From: Planctomycetales bacterium 71-10
GTDB lineage: Bacteria > Planctomycetota > Planctomycetia > Isosphaerales > Isosphaeraceae
Reading direction: 5' to 3'
Assembly: GCA_001898385.1 (NCBI GenBank)
Contig: MKTT01000136.1
Coordinates: 1 to 62,575 of the forward strand
DNA length: 62,575 bases
Shown here: in pieces, positions 50,284 to 59,057 of the stretch
Layout: each line of letters begins with the position of its first letter
Position numbering within the stretch: position 1 is the first letter of the stretch
The notes under the pieces: model-generated
What the model was told of the DNA's origin: nothing
Seen by the model: the letters and a program-made list of their open reading frames with translations, nothing else
The model's database searches: none
Position numbers and translations under genes: made by a program

Positions 50284-51054
50284 ATGATCGCGCAGCGGAT
50301 CGAGGAAGGCGTCGGCACGATCACCCTGGATCGGCCCGAGAAGCGCAACGCCCTGTCCCGGGAGCTGGTGGAGGCGGTCCTCGCCGCCCTGGATGTGTTC
50401 CGGGGGGCGGGCGTCCGTGCGGCCATCCTCCGCGCGGCTCCCGGCGCCAAGGTGTGGTCGGCCGGCCACGACATCGCGGAGCTGCCGCAGGGGCGCGACC
50501 CCCTGATGTATTCGGATCCGCTGGAGCGGCTGCTTCGGGAGGTCAAGGCGTTCCCGGCTCCGGTGATCGCCATGGTCCACGGCTCGGTCTGGGGGGGCGC
50601 GACCGACCTGGCCCTGAGCTGCGACCTGATCGTGGGCGACGAGACCTGCTCGTTCGCCATCACCCCGGTCAAGCTCGGGCTCCCTTACAACCTCGTCGGC
50701 CTGCTCCAGTTCTCGCGGCGGCTGCCGCTGAACCTCGTCAAGGAGATGTTCTTCACCGCCTCGCCCCTGTCGGCGGACGCCGCGGCGCGGTGGGGGATCC
50801 TCAACCACCTGGTCGACTCGGGCGAGCTGGAGGTGTTCACCATGGCGCTGGCCCGGACGATCGCCGCGAACGCCCCGCTGGCCGTGGCCGCGGTGAAGGA
50901 ACAGCTCCGGATCCTGACCGAGTCCGGGCCGATCGCCGCCGGCGCCTTCGAGCGGGTGCAGGAGCTGCGCCAGCGGGTGGCGGAGAGCGAGGACTATCGC
51001 GAGGGGATCCGCGCGTTCCAGGAGCGCCGTCCGCCGGACTTTCGGGGCCGTTGA
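50284..51054 (+). CDS. scpB: methylmalonyl-CoA decarboxylase (crotonase fold)
   Basis: 256 aa. It parallels Escherichia coli ScpB throughout: GAKVWSAGHDIAELPQGRDP, FPAPVIAMVHGSVWGGATDL, FAITPVKLGLPYNLVGLLQF, MFFTASPLSADAAARWGILN and AESEDYREGIRAFQERRPPD. HGSVWGGA forms the oxyanion hole. It decarboxylates (R)-methylmalonyl-CoA to propionyl-CoA. No mutase or epimerase gene is next to it. Confidence 0.88.
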   Translation: MIAQRIEEGVGTITLDRPEKRNALSRELVEAVLAALDVFRGAGVRAAILRAAPGAKVWSAGHDIAELPQGRDPLMYSDPLERLLREVKAFPAPVIAMVHGSVWGGATDLALSCDLIVGDETCSFAITPVKLGLPYNLVGLLQFSRRLPLNLVKEMFFTASPLSADAAARWGILNHLVDSGELEVFTMALARTIAANAPLAVAAVKEQLRILTESGPIAAGAFERVQELRQRVAESEDYREGIRAFQERRPPDFRGR

Positions 51055-51120
51055 GCGGCCTCGCGACCGCGCCCGGCGTCGCATCCGGCCGATCTCCCGG
51101 CGACATCGCCGCGGCCTCGA

Positions 51121-51148
51121 TTGACGCCGACGCCGCGGCGCGTTAAAC
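51121..51148 (+). promoter_or_regulatory. candidate promoter of nifJ leader
   Basis: TTGACG (51121-51126), a 16-base spacer and TTAAAC (51143-51148). It lies inside the 323-base gap (51055-51377) between scpB and nifJ. An intrinsic terminator follows only about 50 bases later, and a 62-codon open frame from ATG 51193 ends at TGA 51379-51381, overlapping the nifJ start. Confidence 0.35.
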
Positions 51149-51198
51149 CGGGATTGTCGCCCCCGGCTCATGGCGGGTCGGGGGGAAAGGCTATGAAC

Positions 51199-51244
51199 GC
51201 CCCCTCCGCGCTCCACCACGACGCGCGGCAGGGGGCTTTTTTTT
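51199..51244 (+). terminator. intrinsic terminator between scpB and nifJ
   Basis: GCCCCCTCCGCGC (51199-51211) pairs with GCGCGGCAGGGGGC (51223-51236), leaving one bulged base, followed by eight T (51237-51244). This is the strongest intrinsic terminator in the window. It may end scpB transcripts or, given the promoter candidate just upstream, act as an attenuator in the nifJ leader. Confidence 0.8.
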
Positions 51245-51377
51245 CGCGCGGAACGCGCGTCGCGGCGGGGTGCGACCCCCGCAGCGCCTGGAAGACGCCT
51301 CGTCATCCGTCGAGGGCCCGCGCCGAAGCCGGCGACGGGCCGGACTCGACGCCCGGCGTCGCGTCGGGAGGCCCGCC

Positions 51378-54300
51378 TTGAAACGGCAATATGTGACGGT
51401 CGACGGCAACGAGGCCGCGGCCTACGTCGCCCACGCGACGAATGAAGTCATCGCCATCTATCCCATCACCCCGTCCTCGACGATGGGCGAGCTGGCCGAC
51501 GCCTGGTCGGCCGTCGGCCGCAGGAACATCTACGACGTCGTCCCCACGGTCGTCGAGATGCAGTCCGAGGGGGGGGCCGCCGGCGCGTGCCACGGCGGGT
51601 TGCAGGGGGGGGCCCTCACCACGACGTTCACGGCGTCGCAGGGGCTCCTGCTGATGATCCCGAATATGTACAAGATCGCCGGCGAGATGACGTCGGCCGT
51701 GTTCCACGTCGCCGCCCGCTCGCTGGCGACCCACGCCCTGTCCATCTTCGGCGACCACTCCGACGTCATGTCCACCCGCGGCGCGGGCTGGGCCATGCTC
51801 TGCTCGAACACGCCGCAGGAGGTCCAGGACTTCGCCTTGATCTCCCAGGCCGCGACCCTCAAGGCCCGCGTCCCCGTCCTCCACTTCTTCGACGGCTTCC
51901 GGACGTCGCACGAGGTCAACAAGCTCGAACAGCTCACCCGCGAGGACATGCGGGCGATGATCCCCGACGAGCTTGTGCAGGCCCACCGCGACCGCTCGCT
52001 CTCGCCCGAGCGCCCCATCCTCCGCGGCACGGCCCAGAACCCGGACGTCTTCTTCCAGGCCCGCGAGGCGTGCAACCCGTTCTACCTGGCCGTTCCCGGG
52101 ATCATCCAGGAGACCATGGATCGGTTCGCCGCCATGACCGGCCGCGCGTACAGGCTGTTCGACTACGTGGGCGCCCCGGACGCCGAGCATGTGATCGTGG
52201 CGATGGGCTCGGGCTGCGGGGCGATCGAGGAGACCATCGCCCGCCTCAACGGCGAGGGCCGCAAGCTCGGCCTGGTCAAGGTCCGCCTGTTCCGCCCCTT
52301 CGACGTCCCCGCCTTCCTCGCCGCGCTGCCGACGACCGCGAAGCGGGTCGCGGCCCTCGACCGGACCAAGGAGCCCGGCGCGATCGGCGAGCCGCTCTAT
52401 CAGGACGTCGTGACCGCGCTGGCCGAAGGCTGGTCCGACCGCGCCGGCGACGCCCCCACGCCCCAGGTCTACGGCGGCCGGTACGGGCTCTCGTCGAAGG
52501 ACTTCACGCCGGCGATGGTCAAGGGCGTGTTCGATGAGCTGGCCGAGGCGAAACCGAAGAAGCACTTCACCGTCGGCATCATCGACGACGTGACCCACCT
52601 GAGCCTGAAGTGGGACCCGGCGTTCACGACCGAGCCGGCCGACGTCCACCGCGCCGTCTTCTACGGCCTCGGCAGCGACGGCACCGTCGGGGCGAACAAG
52701 AACACGGTGAAGATCATCGGCGAGAACACGCCGTACCACGCTCAGGGGTATTTCGTCTACGACTCGAAGAAGTCTGGCTCGGTTACGGTCTCGCACCTGC
52801 GGTTCAGCCCGCGGCCGATCGCGTCGTCGTACCTCGTCTACAACGCGAACTTCGTCGCCTGCCACCAGTTCAACTTCCTGGAGCGGATCGACGTCCTGGA
52901 GTTCGCCGACCCCGGCGCGGTGTTCCTCCTCAACAGCCCCTACGGGCCCGACGAGGTCTGGGGCCAGATGCCGACCGAGACCCAGCGGCAGATCATCGAC
53001 AAGAAGCTGCGGTTTTATGTGATCGACGCCGAGTCGGTCGCCCAGAAGGCGGGGCTGGGGCGGCGGATCAACACGATCATGCAGACCTGCTTCTTCGCCC
53101 TCTCCGGCGTCCTGCCGCGCGACGAGGCGATCGCCGAGATCAAGCACGCCATCGAGAAGACCTACGGCAAGCGCGGCGAGACCGTCCTGAAGCAGAACTA
53201 TGCGGGCGTCGACCACGCCCTGGCCCACCTGCACGAGGTGAAGGTCCCGGCCGAGACCGCCGGCGACATCCGCCGCGTCCCCCCCGTCCCGCCGCACGCG
53301 CCCGACTTCGTCAAGCGGGTCACGGCCATGATGATCGAGGGCCGCGGCGACCTGCTCCCCGTCTCCGCGCTGCCGGTCGACGGCTCGTTCCCGACGGCCA
53401 CCGCGCAGTACGAGAAGCGGAGCATCGCCCTCACGATCCCGATCTGGGACCCGGACATCTGCATCCAGTGCGGCCTCTGCGCCCTGGTCTGCCCGCACGC
53501 CGCGATCCGGACCAAGGCGTACCCGGCCGACGCCGTCGCCGCGGCGCCGCAGGGGTTCCAGTCGCTGCCGTACGGCGGCAAGGAGCTGCCGAACTCGCGG
53601 CTGACGGTCCAGGTCGCGCCCGACGACTGCACCGGCTGCGGCGTGTGCGTCGACGTCTGCCCGGCGCGCAGCAAGGAGGTCGTGAAGCACAAGTCGATCA
53701 ACATGGAGCCGAAGCTCGACCACCTCGACCGCGAGCGGGCCAACTTCGGCTTCTTCCTGTCGCTCCCCGAGGCCGACCGGACGCTGGTCAAGATCGAGGT
53801 CGTCAAGGGCTCGCAGCTCTTGCAGCCGCTGTTCGAGTTCTCCGGCGCGTGCCCCGGCTGCGGCGAGACGCCGTACATCAAGCTGATGAGCCAGCTCTTC
53901 GGCGACCGCGCCGTGATCGCCAACGCCACCGGCTGCTCGTCGATCTACGGCGGCAACCTCCCGACCACGCCGTACACGGTGGACGGGGAGGGGAGGGGCC
54001 CCGCGTGGTGCAACTCCCTGTTCGAGGACAACGCCGAGTTCGGCCTCGGCCTGCGGCTGGCGATCGACCAGCAGGAATATTACGCCCGCGAGCTGGTCCG
54101 GCGCATGGCCGGCCAGCTCGGGGACGACTTCGTCCGCGAGGTCCTGGACGCCTCGCAGGCGAACGACGCCGGCATCGAGGCCCAGCGCCAGCGGGTGGCG
54201 ATCCTGAAGGAGGCGCTCGTAGGCGAGGAGGGCCCGGACGCGATCGCGCTGAGGGGCGTGGCCGACGCGCTGATCCGTCGCAGCGTGTGGATCGTCGGCG

Positions 54301-54956
54301 GCGACGGCTGGGCGTATGACATCGGCTTCGGCGGCCTGGACCACGTCCTGGCGTGCGGTCGCGACGTGAACATCCTGGTGCTGGACACCGAGGTCTACTC
54401 GAACACCGGCGGCCAGGCGTCGAAGTCGACGCCCCGCGCCGCGGTGGCGAAGTTCGCCTCGGGGGGGAAGGCGGTCGGCAAGAAGGACCTGGGGATGATG
54501 GCGGTCGATTACGGCAACGTCTACGTCGCCGCGGTCTCCATGGGTGCCAACCCGCTCCAGACCCTCAAGGCGTTCCGCGAGGCCGAGTCGTATCCCGGCA
54601 CGTCGCTGATCCTGGCCTACAGCACCTGCATCGCCCACGGCATCGACATGACGACGTCGATGGCCCACCAGAAGGACGCCGTCTCCAGCGGCTACTGGCC
54701 CCTCTACCGATACGACCCCCGCGAGGCGCGCGAGGGCTTCAAGCCGTTCCACCTCGACAGCCGCAAGCCGACGACGGCCTTCCGCGACTTCGCGATGAAG
54801 GAAGGGCGCTACGCGATGCTCGCCCGCGCCAACCCCGCCCACTCCGAGGCCCTGCTGACCCTGGCCCAGGCCGACATCAACGAGCGCTGGCACTTCTACG
54901 AGCAGATGGCCGGCGTCGAGCGCAACGTCCACGCGACCGAGGAGTCCCACCGATGA
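51378..54956 (+). CDS. nifJ: pyruvate:ferredoxin (flavodoxin) oxidoreductase
   Basis: 1192 aa single-chain enzyme: pyruvate + CoA + oxidised ferredoxin to acetyl-CoA + CO2. TTG start at 51378 after GGGAGG. N-terminal domain with YPITPSSTMGELADAW; domain II through about 400; gamma domain (VFYGLGSDGTVGANKNTVKI). Two 4Fe-4S motifs follow: CIQCGLCALVCPHAAI and CTGCGVCVDVCPARS. The proximal-cluster cysteines are in CPGCGETPY, and the TPP site is GGDGWAYDIGFGG with NTGGQASKSTP. Length is normal. It overlaps the DHODH-like gene (ATGA). Confidence 0.97.
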   Translation: MKRQYVTVDGNEAAAYVAHATNEVIAIYPITPSSTMGELADAWSAVGRRNIYDVVPTVVEMQSEGGAAGACHGGLQGGALTTTFTASQGLLLMIPNMYKIAGEMTSAVFHVAARSLATHALSIFGDHSDVMSTRGAGWAMLCSNTPQEVQDFALISQAATLKARVPVLHFFDGFRTSHEVNKLEQLTREDMRAMIPDELVQAHRDRSLSPERPILRGTAQNPDVFFQAREACNPFYLAVPGIIQETMDRFAAMTGRAYRLFDYVGAPDAEHVIVAMGSGCGAIEETIARLNGEGRKLGLVKVRLFRPFDVPAFLAALPTTAKRVAALDRTKEPGAIGEPLYQDVVTALAEGWSDRAGDAPTPQVYGGRYGLSSKDFTPAMVKGVFDELAEAKPKKHFTVGIIDDVTHLSLKWDPAFTTEPADVHRAVFYGLGSDGTVGANKNTVKIIGENTPYHAQGYFVYDSKKSGSVTVSHLRFSPRPIASSYLVYNANFVACHQFNFLERIDVLEFADPGAVFLLNSPYGPDEVWGQMPTETQRQIIDKKLRFYVIDAESVAQKAGLGRRINTIMQTCFFALSGVLPRDEAIAEIKHAIEKTYGKRGETVLKQNYAGVDHALAHLHEVKVPAETAGDIRRVPPVPPHAPDFVKRVTAMMIEGRGDLLPVSALPVDGSFPTATAQYEKRSIALTIPIWDPDICIQCGLCALVCPHAAIRTKAYPADAVAAAPQGFQSLPYGGKELPNSRLTVQVAPDDCTGCGVCVDVCPARSKEVVKHKSINMEPKLDHLDRERANFGFFLSLPEADRTLVKIEVVKGSQLLQPLFEFSGACPGCGETPYIKLMSQLFGDRAVIANATGCSSIYGGNLPTTPYTVDGEGRGPAWCNSLFEDNAEFGLGLRLAIDQQEYYARELVRRMAGQLGDDFVREVLDASQANDAGIEAQRQRVAILKEALVGEEGPDAIALRGVADALIRRSVWIVGGDGWAYDIGFGGLDHVLACGRDVNILVLDTEVYSNTGGQASKSTPRAAVAKFASGGKAVGKKDLGMMAVDYGNVYVAAVSMGANPLQTLKAFREAESYPGTSLILAYSTCIAHGIDMTTSMAHQKDAVSSGYWPLYRYDPREAREGFKPFHLDSRKPTTAFRDFAMKEGRYAMLARANPAHSEALLTLAQADINERWHFYEQMAGVERNVHATEESHR

Positions 54957-55960
54957 GCGCCCGCCTGAAGACGAGATATCTGGGCCTGGAGCTGAAGAAC
55001 CCCGTCGTCGCCTCGGCGGGGCCGCTCACCGCCCGGCTGGACTCCCTGATCCGGCTGGAGGAGGCCGGCGCGTCGGCCGTGGTCTTGCCCTCCCTGTTCG
55101 AGGAGCAGATCGTCCGCGAGGAGGACGAGATCAACCGGCTCTACGAGTACGGCACGGAGTCGTTCGCCGAGGCCCAGACCTACCTCCCGGAGATGGAGGA
55201 GTACCACACCGGCCCGGAGAACTACCTCCAGAACCTCCGCAACGCCAAGGGGGCGCTCACGATCCCGGTGATCGCCAGCCTGAACGGCACGTCCACTGGC
55301 GGCTGGACCGGCTACGCCCGGCTCATGCAGGACGCCGGCGCCGACGCCCTGGAACTCAACATCTACTACCTCCCGACCCACCCCGACGTCACGTCGGCGG
55401 ACGTGGAGGCCCGCTATTTGAAGCTGGTGGCCGAGGTCCGCGCGGCCGTCTCGGTCCCCCTGGCCGTGAAGATCGGACCGTTCTTCAGCTCGCTGCCGAA
55501 CATGGCGAAGCGGCTGTACGACGCCGGGGCCGACGGCCTGGTCGTGTTCAACCGCTTCCTCCAGCCCGACATCGACCTGGCGACCCTCTCCGTCCAGCCC
55601 CGGCTGGTCCTCAGCAGCAGCGACGAACTCCGCCTGCCACTGCGCTGGATCGCCATCCTGCGGTCGTACTTCGACAAGTCGCTGGCCGCCACCACCGGCG
55701 TCCACACGGCCCAGGACGTCATCAAGCTGGTCCTGGCCGGCGCCGACGTCGCCATGACCACGTCGGGCCTGCTCCAGTCCGGCCCGGCGCTCATCGGCGA
55801 CATCCTGCTCGGCATGCGGACCTGGCTCGACTCCAACGAGTACGAGTCCGTCGAGCAGATGAAGGGCTCCATGAGCCAGCGCAACATCCCCGACCCGGAA
55901 GCCTTCGAACGCGCCAACTACGTCAAGACGATCGTGTCGTACAGCACCGAATCGGAGTGA
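54953..55960 (+). CDS. dihydroorotate-dehydrogenase-like flavoprotein
   Basis: 335 aa FMN TIM barrel: MSARLKTRYLGLELKNPVVA, PVIASLNGTSTGGW, DALELNIYYLP, PLAVKIGPFFSS, DGLVVFNRF and TTGVHTAQDVIKLVLAGAD. The orotate-site asparagine/serine pattern of true PyrD is not obvious, so this is the DHODH-like group often found beside nifJ. Its ATG overlaps the nifJ stop. It is probably co-expressed, perhaps transferring electrons linked to PFOR; that role is inference. Confidence 0.85.
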   Translation: MSARLKTRYLGLELKNPVVASAGPLTARLDSLIRLEEAGASAVVLPSLFEEQIVREEDEINRLYEYGTESFAEAQTYLPEMEEYHTGPENYLQNLRNAKGALTIPVIASLNGTSTGGWTGYARLMQDAGADALELNIYYLPTHPDVTSADVEARYLKLVAEVRAAVSVPLAVKIGPFFSSLPNMAKRLYDAGADGLVVFNRFLQPDIDLATLSVQPRLVLSSSDELRLPLRWIAILRSYFDKSLAATTGVHTAQDVIKLVLAGADVAMTTSGLLQSGPALIGDILLGMRTWLDSNEYESVEQMKGSMSQRNIPDPEAFERANYVKTIVSYSTESE

Positions 55961-56025
55961 AGCGGGGTGAGGGCCGGTGCCGAGGCGACCGGGCCGCGGG
56001 GCGGCCCCCTCGGAGTCCACGAGCG

Positions 56026-56370
56026 ATGGCGATCCACGAGGTTTCGACGGCCGAGTACGATTCCTTCCTCCGCGAGCGGGACTACGCCGTCATCCTCTAC
56101 GACGCGCCCTGGGACGTCGGCCCCGGGGCGCTCATCCGGCCTCTGTTCGAGGAGGCCGCTGCGGCCCTCGGCGGCCGGGTGAACTTCGGTGCGGTGGACG
56201 TCGACGTCTTCGGCCCCGAGGCGGGCCTACCGGTCGCGAACGTCCCGACCGTCGGCTACTTCAAGGGGGGCCGGCTGGTCGCCGCCCTGATCGGCCCGCA
56301 GGACGTCGCCGCTCGAACGCGGGCGATGCTGGAGGGGAAGCACCTCGGCTACCGCGACGGCCACGACTGA
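56026..56370 (+). CDS. thioredoxin-fold protein without active-site cysteines
   Basis: 114 aa. The outline matches thioredoxin (YAVILYDAPWDVGPGALIRP, VNFGAVDVDVFGPEAGLPVA, NVPTVGYFKGGRLVAALIG with the cis-Pro), but WCGPC is replaced by WDVGPG and there are no cysteines at all. It cannot do dithiol exchange. A scaffold or binding role is possible. It starts 65 bases after the DHODH-like gene, suggesting it belongs to the nifJ unit. Confidence 0.75.
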   Translation: MAIHEVSTAEYDSFLRERDYAVILYDAPWDVGPGALIRPLFEEAAAALGGRVNFGAVDVDVFGPEAGLPVANVPTVGYFKGGRLVAALIGPQDVAARTRAMLEGKHLGYRDGHD

Positions 56371-56394
56371 GGCCGGCGGGCTCGCTCGCCGGCC
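56371..56394 (+). terminator. possible hairpin terminator after thioredoxin-like gene
   Basis: GGCCGGCG (56371-56378) pairs exactly with CGCCGGCC (56387-56394) around an 8-base loop immediately after the stop. No T-run follows. Confidence 0.3.
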
Positions 56395-56419
56395 GCGGCG
56401 CGGTACAATCGCCGTCGCC

Positions 56420-57211
56420 ATGACCCCGATCCCCATCCACGACCTGGACGATCCCCGCCTCGCCGTCTATCGCTCGCTCAAGGCGACGAACGCGACCCGC
56501 GACCTGGGCTGTTTCGTGGTCGAGGGGGAGAAGCTGGTCGAGCGCCTCCTCGCCAGCCGGTTCCCGACGGAGTCCGTCCTGCTGACGGACCGCCACGTCG
56601 ACCGGCTGCGGACGACCATCCCGGAAGGCGTCCCCACTTACGTCATCCCCGCCCAGCGGATCCACGACCTCGTCGGCTATTCGTTCCATCGCGGGGCCAT
56701 GGCCTGCGGACGTCGCCTGCCCGCGCCCGACTGGCGGGCCCTTTGGGGGGCGGCGACGGGCCCGCTCCGGTTCGTCGTCTGCCCGCAGGTCAGCAACCCG
56801 GAGAACCTGGGCTCGATCGCCCGCCTGGCCGACGCCTTCGCGTTCGACGGCATCCTCGCCGGGGCGTCCTGCCCGGACGCGCTCTCCCGGCGCGTGCTGC
56901 GGGTCTCGATGGGCTCGGCCCTCCGCGTGCCGGTCGCGAGGTCCGGCGACCTTTTGAGCCTGGCGGCCGAGATGAAGCGGGACCTCGGCGTCGAGTTCCT
57001 GGCCGCCGTGGCCGAGGAGGCGACGCCGTTCGAGGCGGTTTCGCCGCCGGAGCGTTTGGGGATCGTCCTGGGGGACGAGGACCGCGGCGTCGACCCCGCC
57101 TGGGTCGCCTTCGGCTCGGGCTCCGTCACCATCCCGATGCCTGGTAAGGCCAGTTCGCTCAACGTATCGACGGCCGCCGCGATCCTGCTTTATCATTTCC
57201 GTCGCCGATGA
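56420..57211 (+). CDS. TrmH/SpoU-family RNA 2'-O-methyltransferase
   Basis: 263 aa. The N-terminal L30e-like part (YRSLKATNATRDLGCFVVEG, GEKLVERLLAS) is followed by the knotted SPOUT domain: CPQVSNPENLGSIARLADAF (motif 1), GIVLGDEDRGVDPAWV (motif 2) and IPMPGKASSLNVSTAAAI (motif 3). It methylates a ribose in tRNA or rRNA; the site cannot be told. No ribosome site is visible. A TACAAT hexamer (56404-56409) 11 bases before the ATG suggests a near-leaderless transcript. Confidence 0.9.
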   Translation: MTPIPIHDLDDPRLAVYRSLKATNATRDLGCFVVEGEKLVERLLASRFPTESVLLTDRHVDRLRTTIPEGVPTYVIPAQRIHDLVGYSFHRGAMACGRRLPAPDWRALWGAATGPLRFVVCPQVSNPENLGSIARLADAFAFDGILAGASCPDALSRRVLRVSMGSALRVPVARSGDLLSLAAEMKRDLGVEFLAAVAEEATPFEAVSPPERLGIVLGDEDRGVDPAWVAFGSGSVTIPMPGKASSLNVSTAAAILLYHFRRR

Positions 57212-57353
57212 GGCGCGCCGACCTTCGCGCCCCTCGGCCCATCGGGAAGGCTCCGATCCGGACGTCGCGTAAAAATCCGGCCCGGGCGGCGTTCTAGTAA
57301 CTAGGAAGGGCCGTCCCGACTGGGCGGGCGGATATCCCCGGAGATCGCGGGCC

Positions 57354-59045
57354 ATGCCACAGGAATCGCTCTCCGCGCCGATGTTGCAGGTGCTCGGCGG
57401 CCCGGCCGTCGGGCGGCTGTACAAGTTGACGTCCGACCTGACCGTGATCGGCCGGAGCCTGGACTGCGACCTCGTGCTCGACCCCAAGACCGTCTCGCGC
57501 CGGCACGCCGAGATCGCGAGGCGGCGTGACGAGTACCTGATCCGCGACCTGGAGAGCACGCGCGGCACCTTCCTCGACGGGCGTCGCGTGACCCGGCCGA
57601 CCCCGCTCTGGAACGAGGCCCGGATCCAGCTCGGCGAGGTGACGCTGAAGTTCTTGAGCCGGCCCGTCGAGGTCCATGACGACGACGACGATCAGTCGAC
57701 GATCTTCGCCGCCGTCGACCTGCTCGTCGCGGACGACCGCGCGATCGCCATCGCCCGCCCCGAGGAGAAGCTGCGGGCGCTCCAGAAGATCAGCCGCGAG
57801 TTCGGCGGCGAGCTGGTGCTCGACGCGCTGCTGGGGCGCGTGCTGGACTCCCTGTTCGACATCTTCCACCAGGCGTCCGGCGGCTTCGTCCTCCTGGAGG
57901 GGCCGGACAAGGAGCTGGCATCCGAGGCGGTGAAGGCGCGGTCGGGCCGGGGGGACGGGGTGGTCGTCAGCAAGACGGTCCTCGATCGCGTCATGAAGGG
58001 GGGGCAGGCCGTCCTGAGCAAGGACTCGCGCGAGGACCTGGGCGAGGCCCGCAGCATCGCCGAGAGCCGCATCCGGTCGCTGATGTGCGTCCCCATCCTC
58101 GACACCAAGCGTCGGCCCGTCGGCGTCGTCCAGATCTACGCCGACGAAGGCCGCGGCCGGTTCTCCGAGGAGGACCTGGACCTCCTCGCGTCGGTCGCCA
58201 GCCAGATCAGCGTCGCCGTCCAGAACGCCCGCATGCACCGCGACCTGCTCCAGCAGCGCGAGTTCGAACGCGAGCTGCAATTCGCCCGCCAGGTCATGCA
58301 GGCCCTCCTCCCGGAGCGCCCCAACTCGGTCGCCGGCTATGAATTCTGGGACTGCTACGAGCCGGCCCGCCACGTCGGCGGCGACTACTACGGCTTCATC
58401 CCGATGCACGACCCGGACGACGACCGCGGCGCGCCCGCCCGTCGCTGGGCCATCGCGATCGGCGACGTCGTCGGCAAGGGCCTGCCGGCGGCCCTCCTGA
58501 CGGCCCGCCTGTCCGCCGAGATCAGCCTGTTCCTCCAGGACGCCCGCGACCCGGCCGACGTCGTCACCCGGCTCAACCGTCGGCTGACCGAGAACGGCGT
58601 CCTGGACATGTTCATCACCTTCCTGCTCGTGATGCTCGACGTCGAGTCGCACACCCTCCACATCGTCAACGCCGGCCATCCGGCCCCGCTCGTGCGACGC
58701 CGCGACGGCACGATCGAGGAGGTCGGCCGCGAGACCTCCGGCGTCCCGCTGGCCATCGACGGCTCGTCGGTCTACGAGGCCAGCCTCGCCCGCCTGGAGC
58801 CGGGCGAGTTCGTCGTCCTCTACACCGACGGCGTCCCCGACGCCATGGACCTGTCCAACGCGCGCTATACCGACTCCCGCTTCCGCGACCTGCTGGCTCG
58901 CCCGCACACGTCGCCGCGCGAGGCCGGCGAGGCCGTCGCCGCGGACCTCCGGGCCCACGCCTCCGGTCGCGCCCAGTTCGACGACGTCACCCTCGTCGCA
59001 TTCGGTCGCCCGGACGTCCTGGGGGGCCAGGAGACCATCCCCTGA
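57354..59045 (+). CDS. FHA-GAF-SpoIIE-type PP2C phosphatase
   Basis: 563 aa cytoplasmic signalling protein. FHA domain (20-100): TVIGRSLDCDLVLDPKTVSR, then RH, with LESTRGTFLDGRRV. A DDDDDQ linker follows. The GAF domain (about 130-290) includes LMCVPILDTKRRPVGVVQIY. The PP2C/SpoIIE domain (310-555) includes HVGGDYYGF, AIGDVVGKGLPAALLTARL, NAGHPAPLV, LYTDGVPDAMD and DDVTLVAFGR, with the metal-binding aspartates present. Such proteins act in partner-switching control of sigma factors. No anti-sigma or antagonist gene is adjacent. Confidence 0.92.
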   Translation: MPQESLSAPMLQVLGGPAVGRLYKLTSDLTVIGRSLDCDLVLDPKTVSRRHAEIARRRDEYLIRDLESTRGTFLDGRRVTRPTPLWNEARIQLGEVTLKFLSRPVEVHDDDDDQSTIFAAVDLLVADDRAIAIARPEEKLRALQKISREFGGELVLDALLGRVLDSLFDIFHQASGGFVLLEGPDKELASEAVKARSGRGDGVVVSKTVLDRVMKGGQAVLSKDSREDLGEARSIAESRIRSLMCVPILDTKRRPVGVVQIYADEGRGRFSEEDLDLLASVASQISVAVQNARMHRDLLQQREFERELQFARQVMQALLPERPNSVAGYEFWDCYEPARHVGGDYYGFIPMHDPDDDRGAPARRWAIAIGDVVGKGLPAALLTARLSAEISLFLQDARDPADVVTRLNRRLTENGVLDMFITFLLVMLDVESHTLHIVNAGHPAPLVRRRDGTIEEVGRETSGVPLAIDGSSVYEASLARLEPGEFVVLYTDGVPDAMDLSNARYTDSRFRDLLARPHTSPREAGEAVAADLRAHASGRAQFDDVTLVAFGRPDVLGGQETIP

Positions 59046-59057
59046 CGTCGAGGAAGT

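Noticed and set aside
51303..54950. A 1215-codon open frame antisense to nifJ
   Set aside because: nifJ has every expected motif; the antisense frame has none and is typical of shadow frames in GC-rich DNA.
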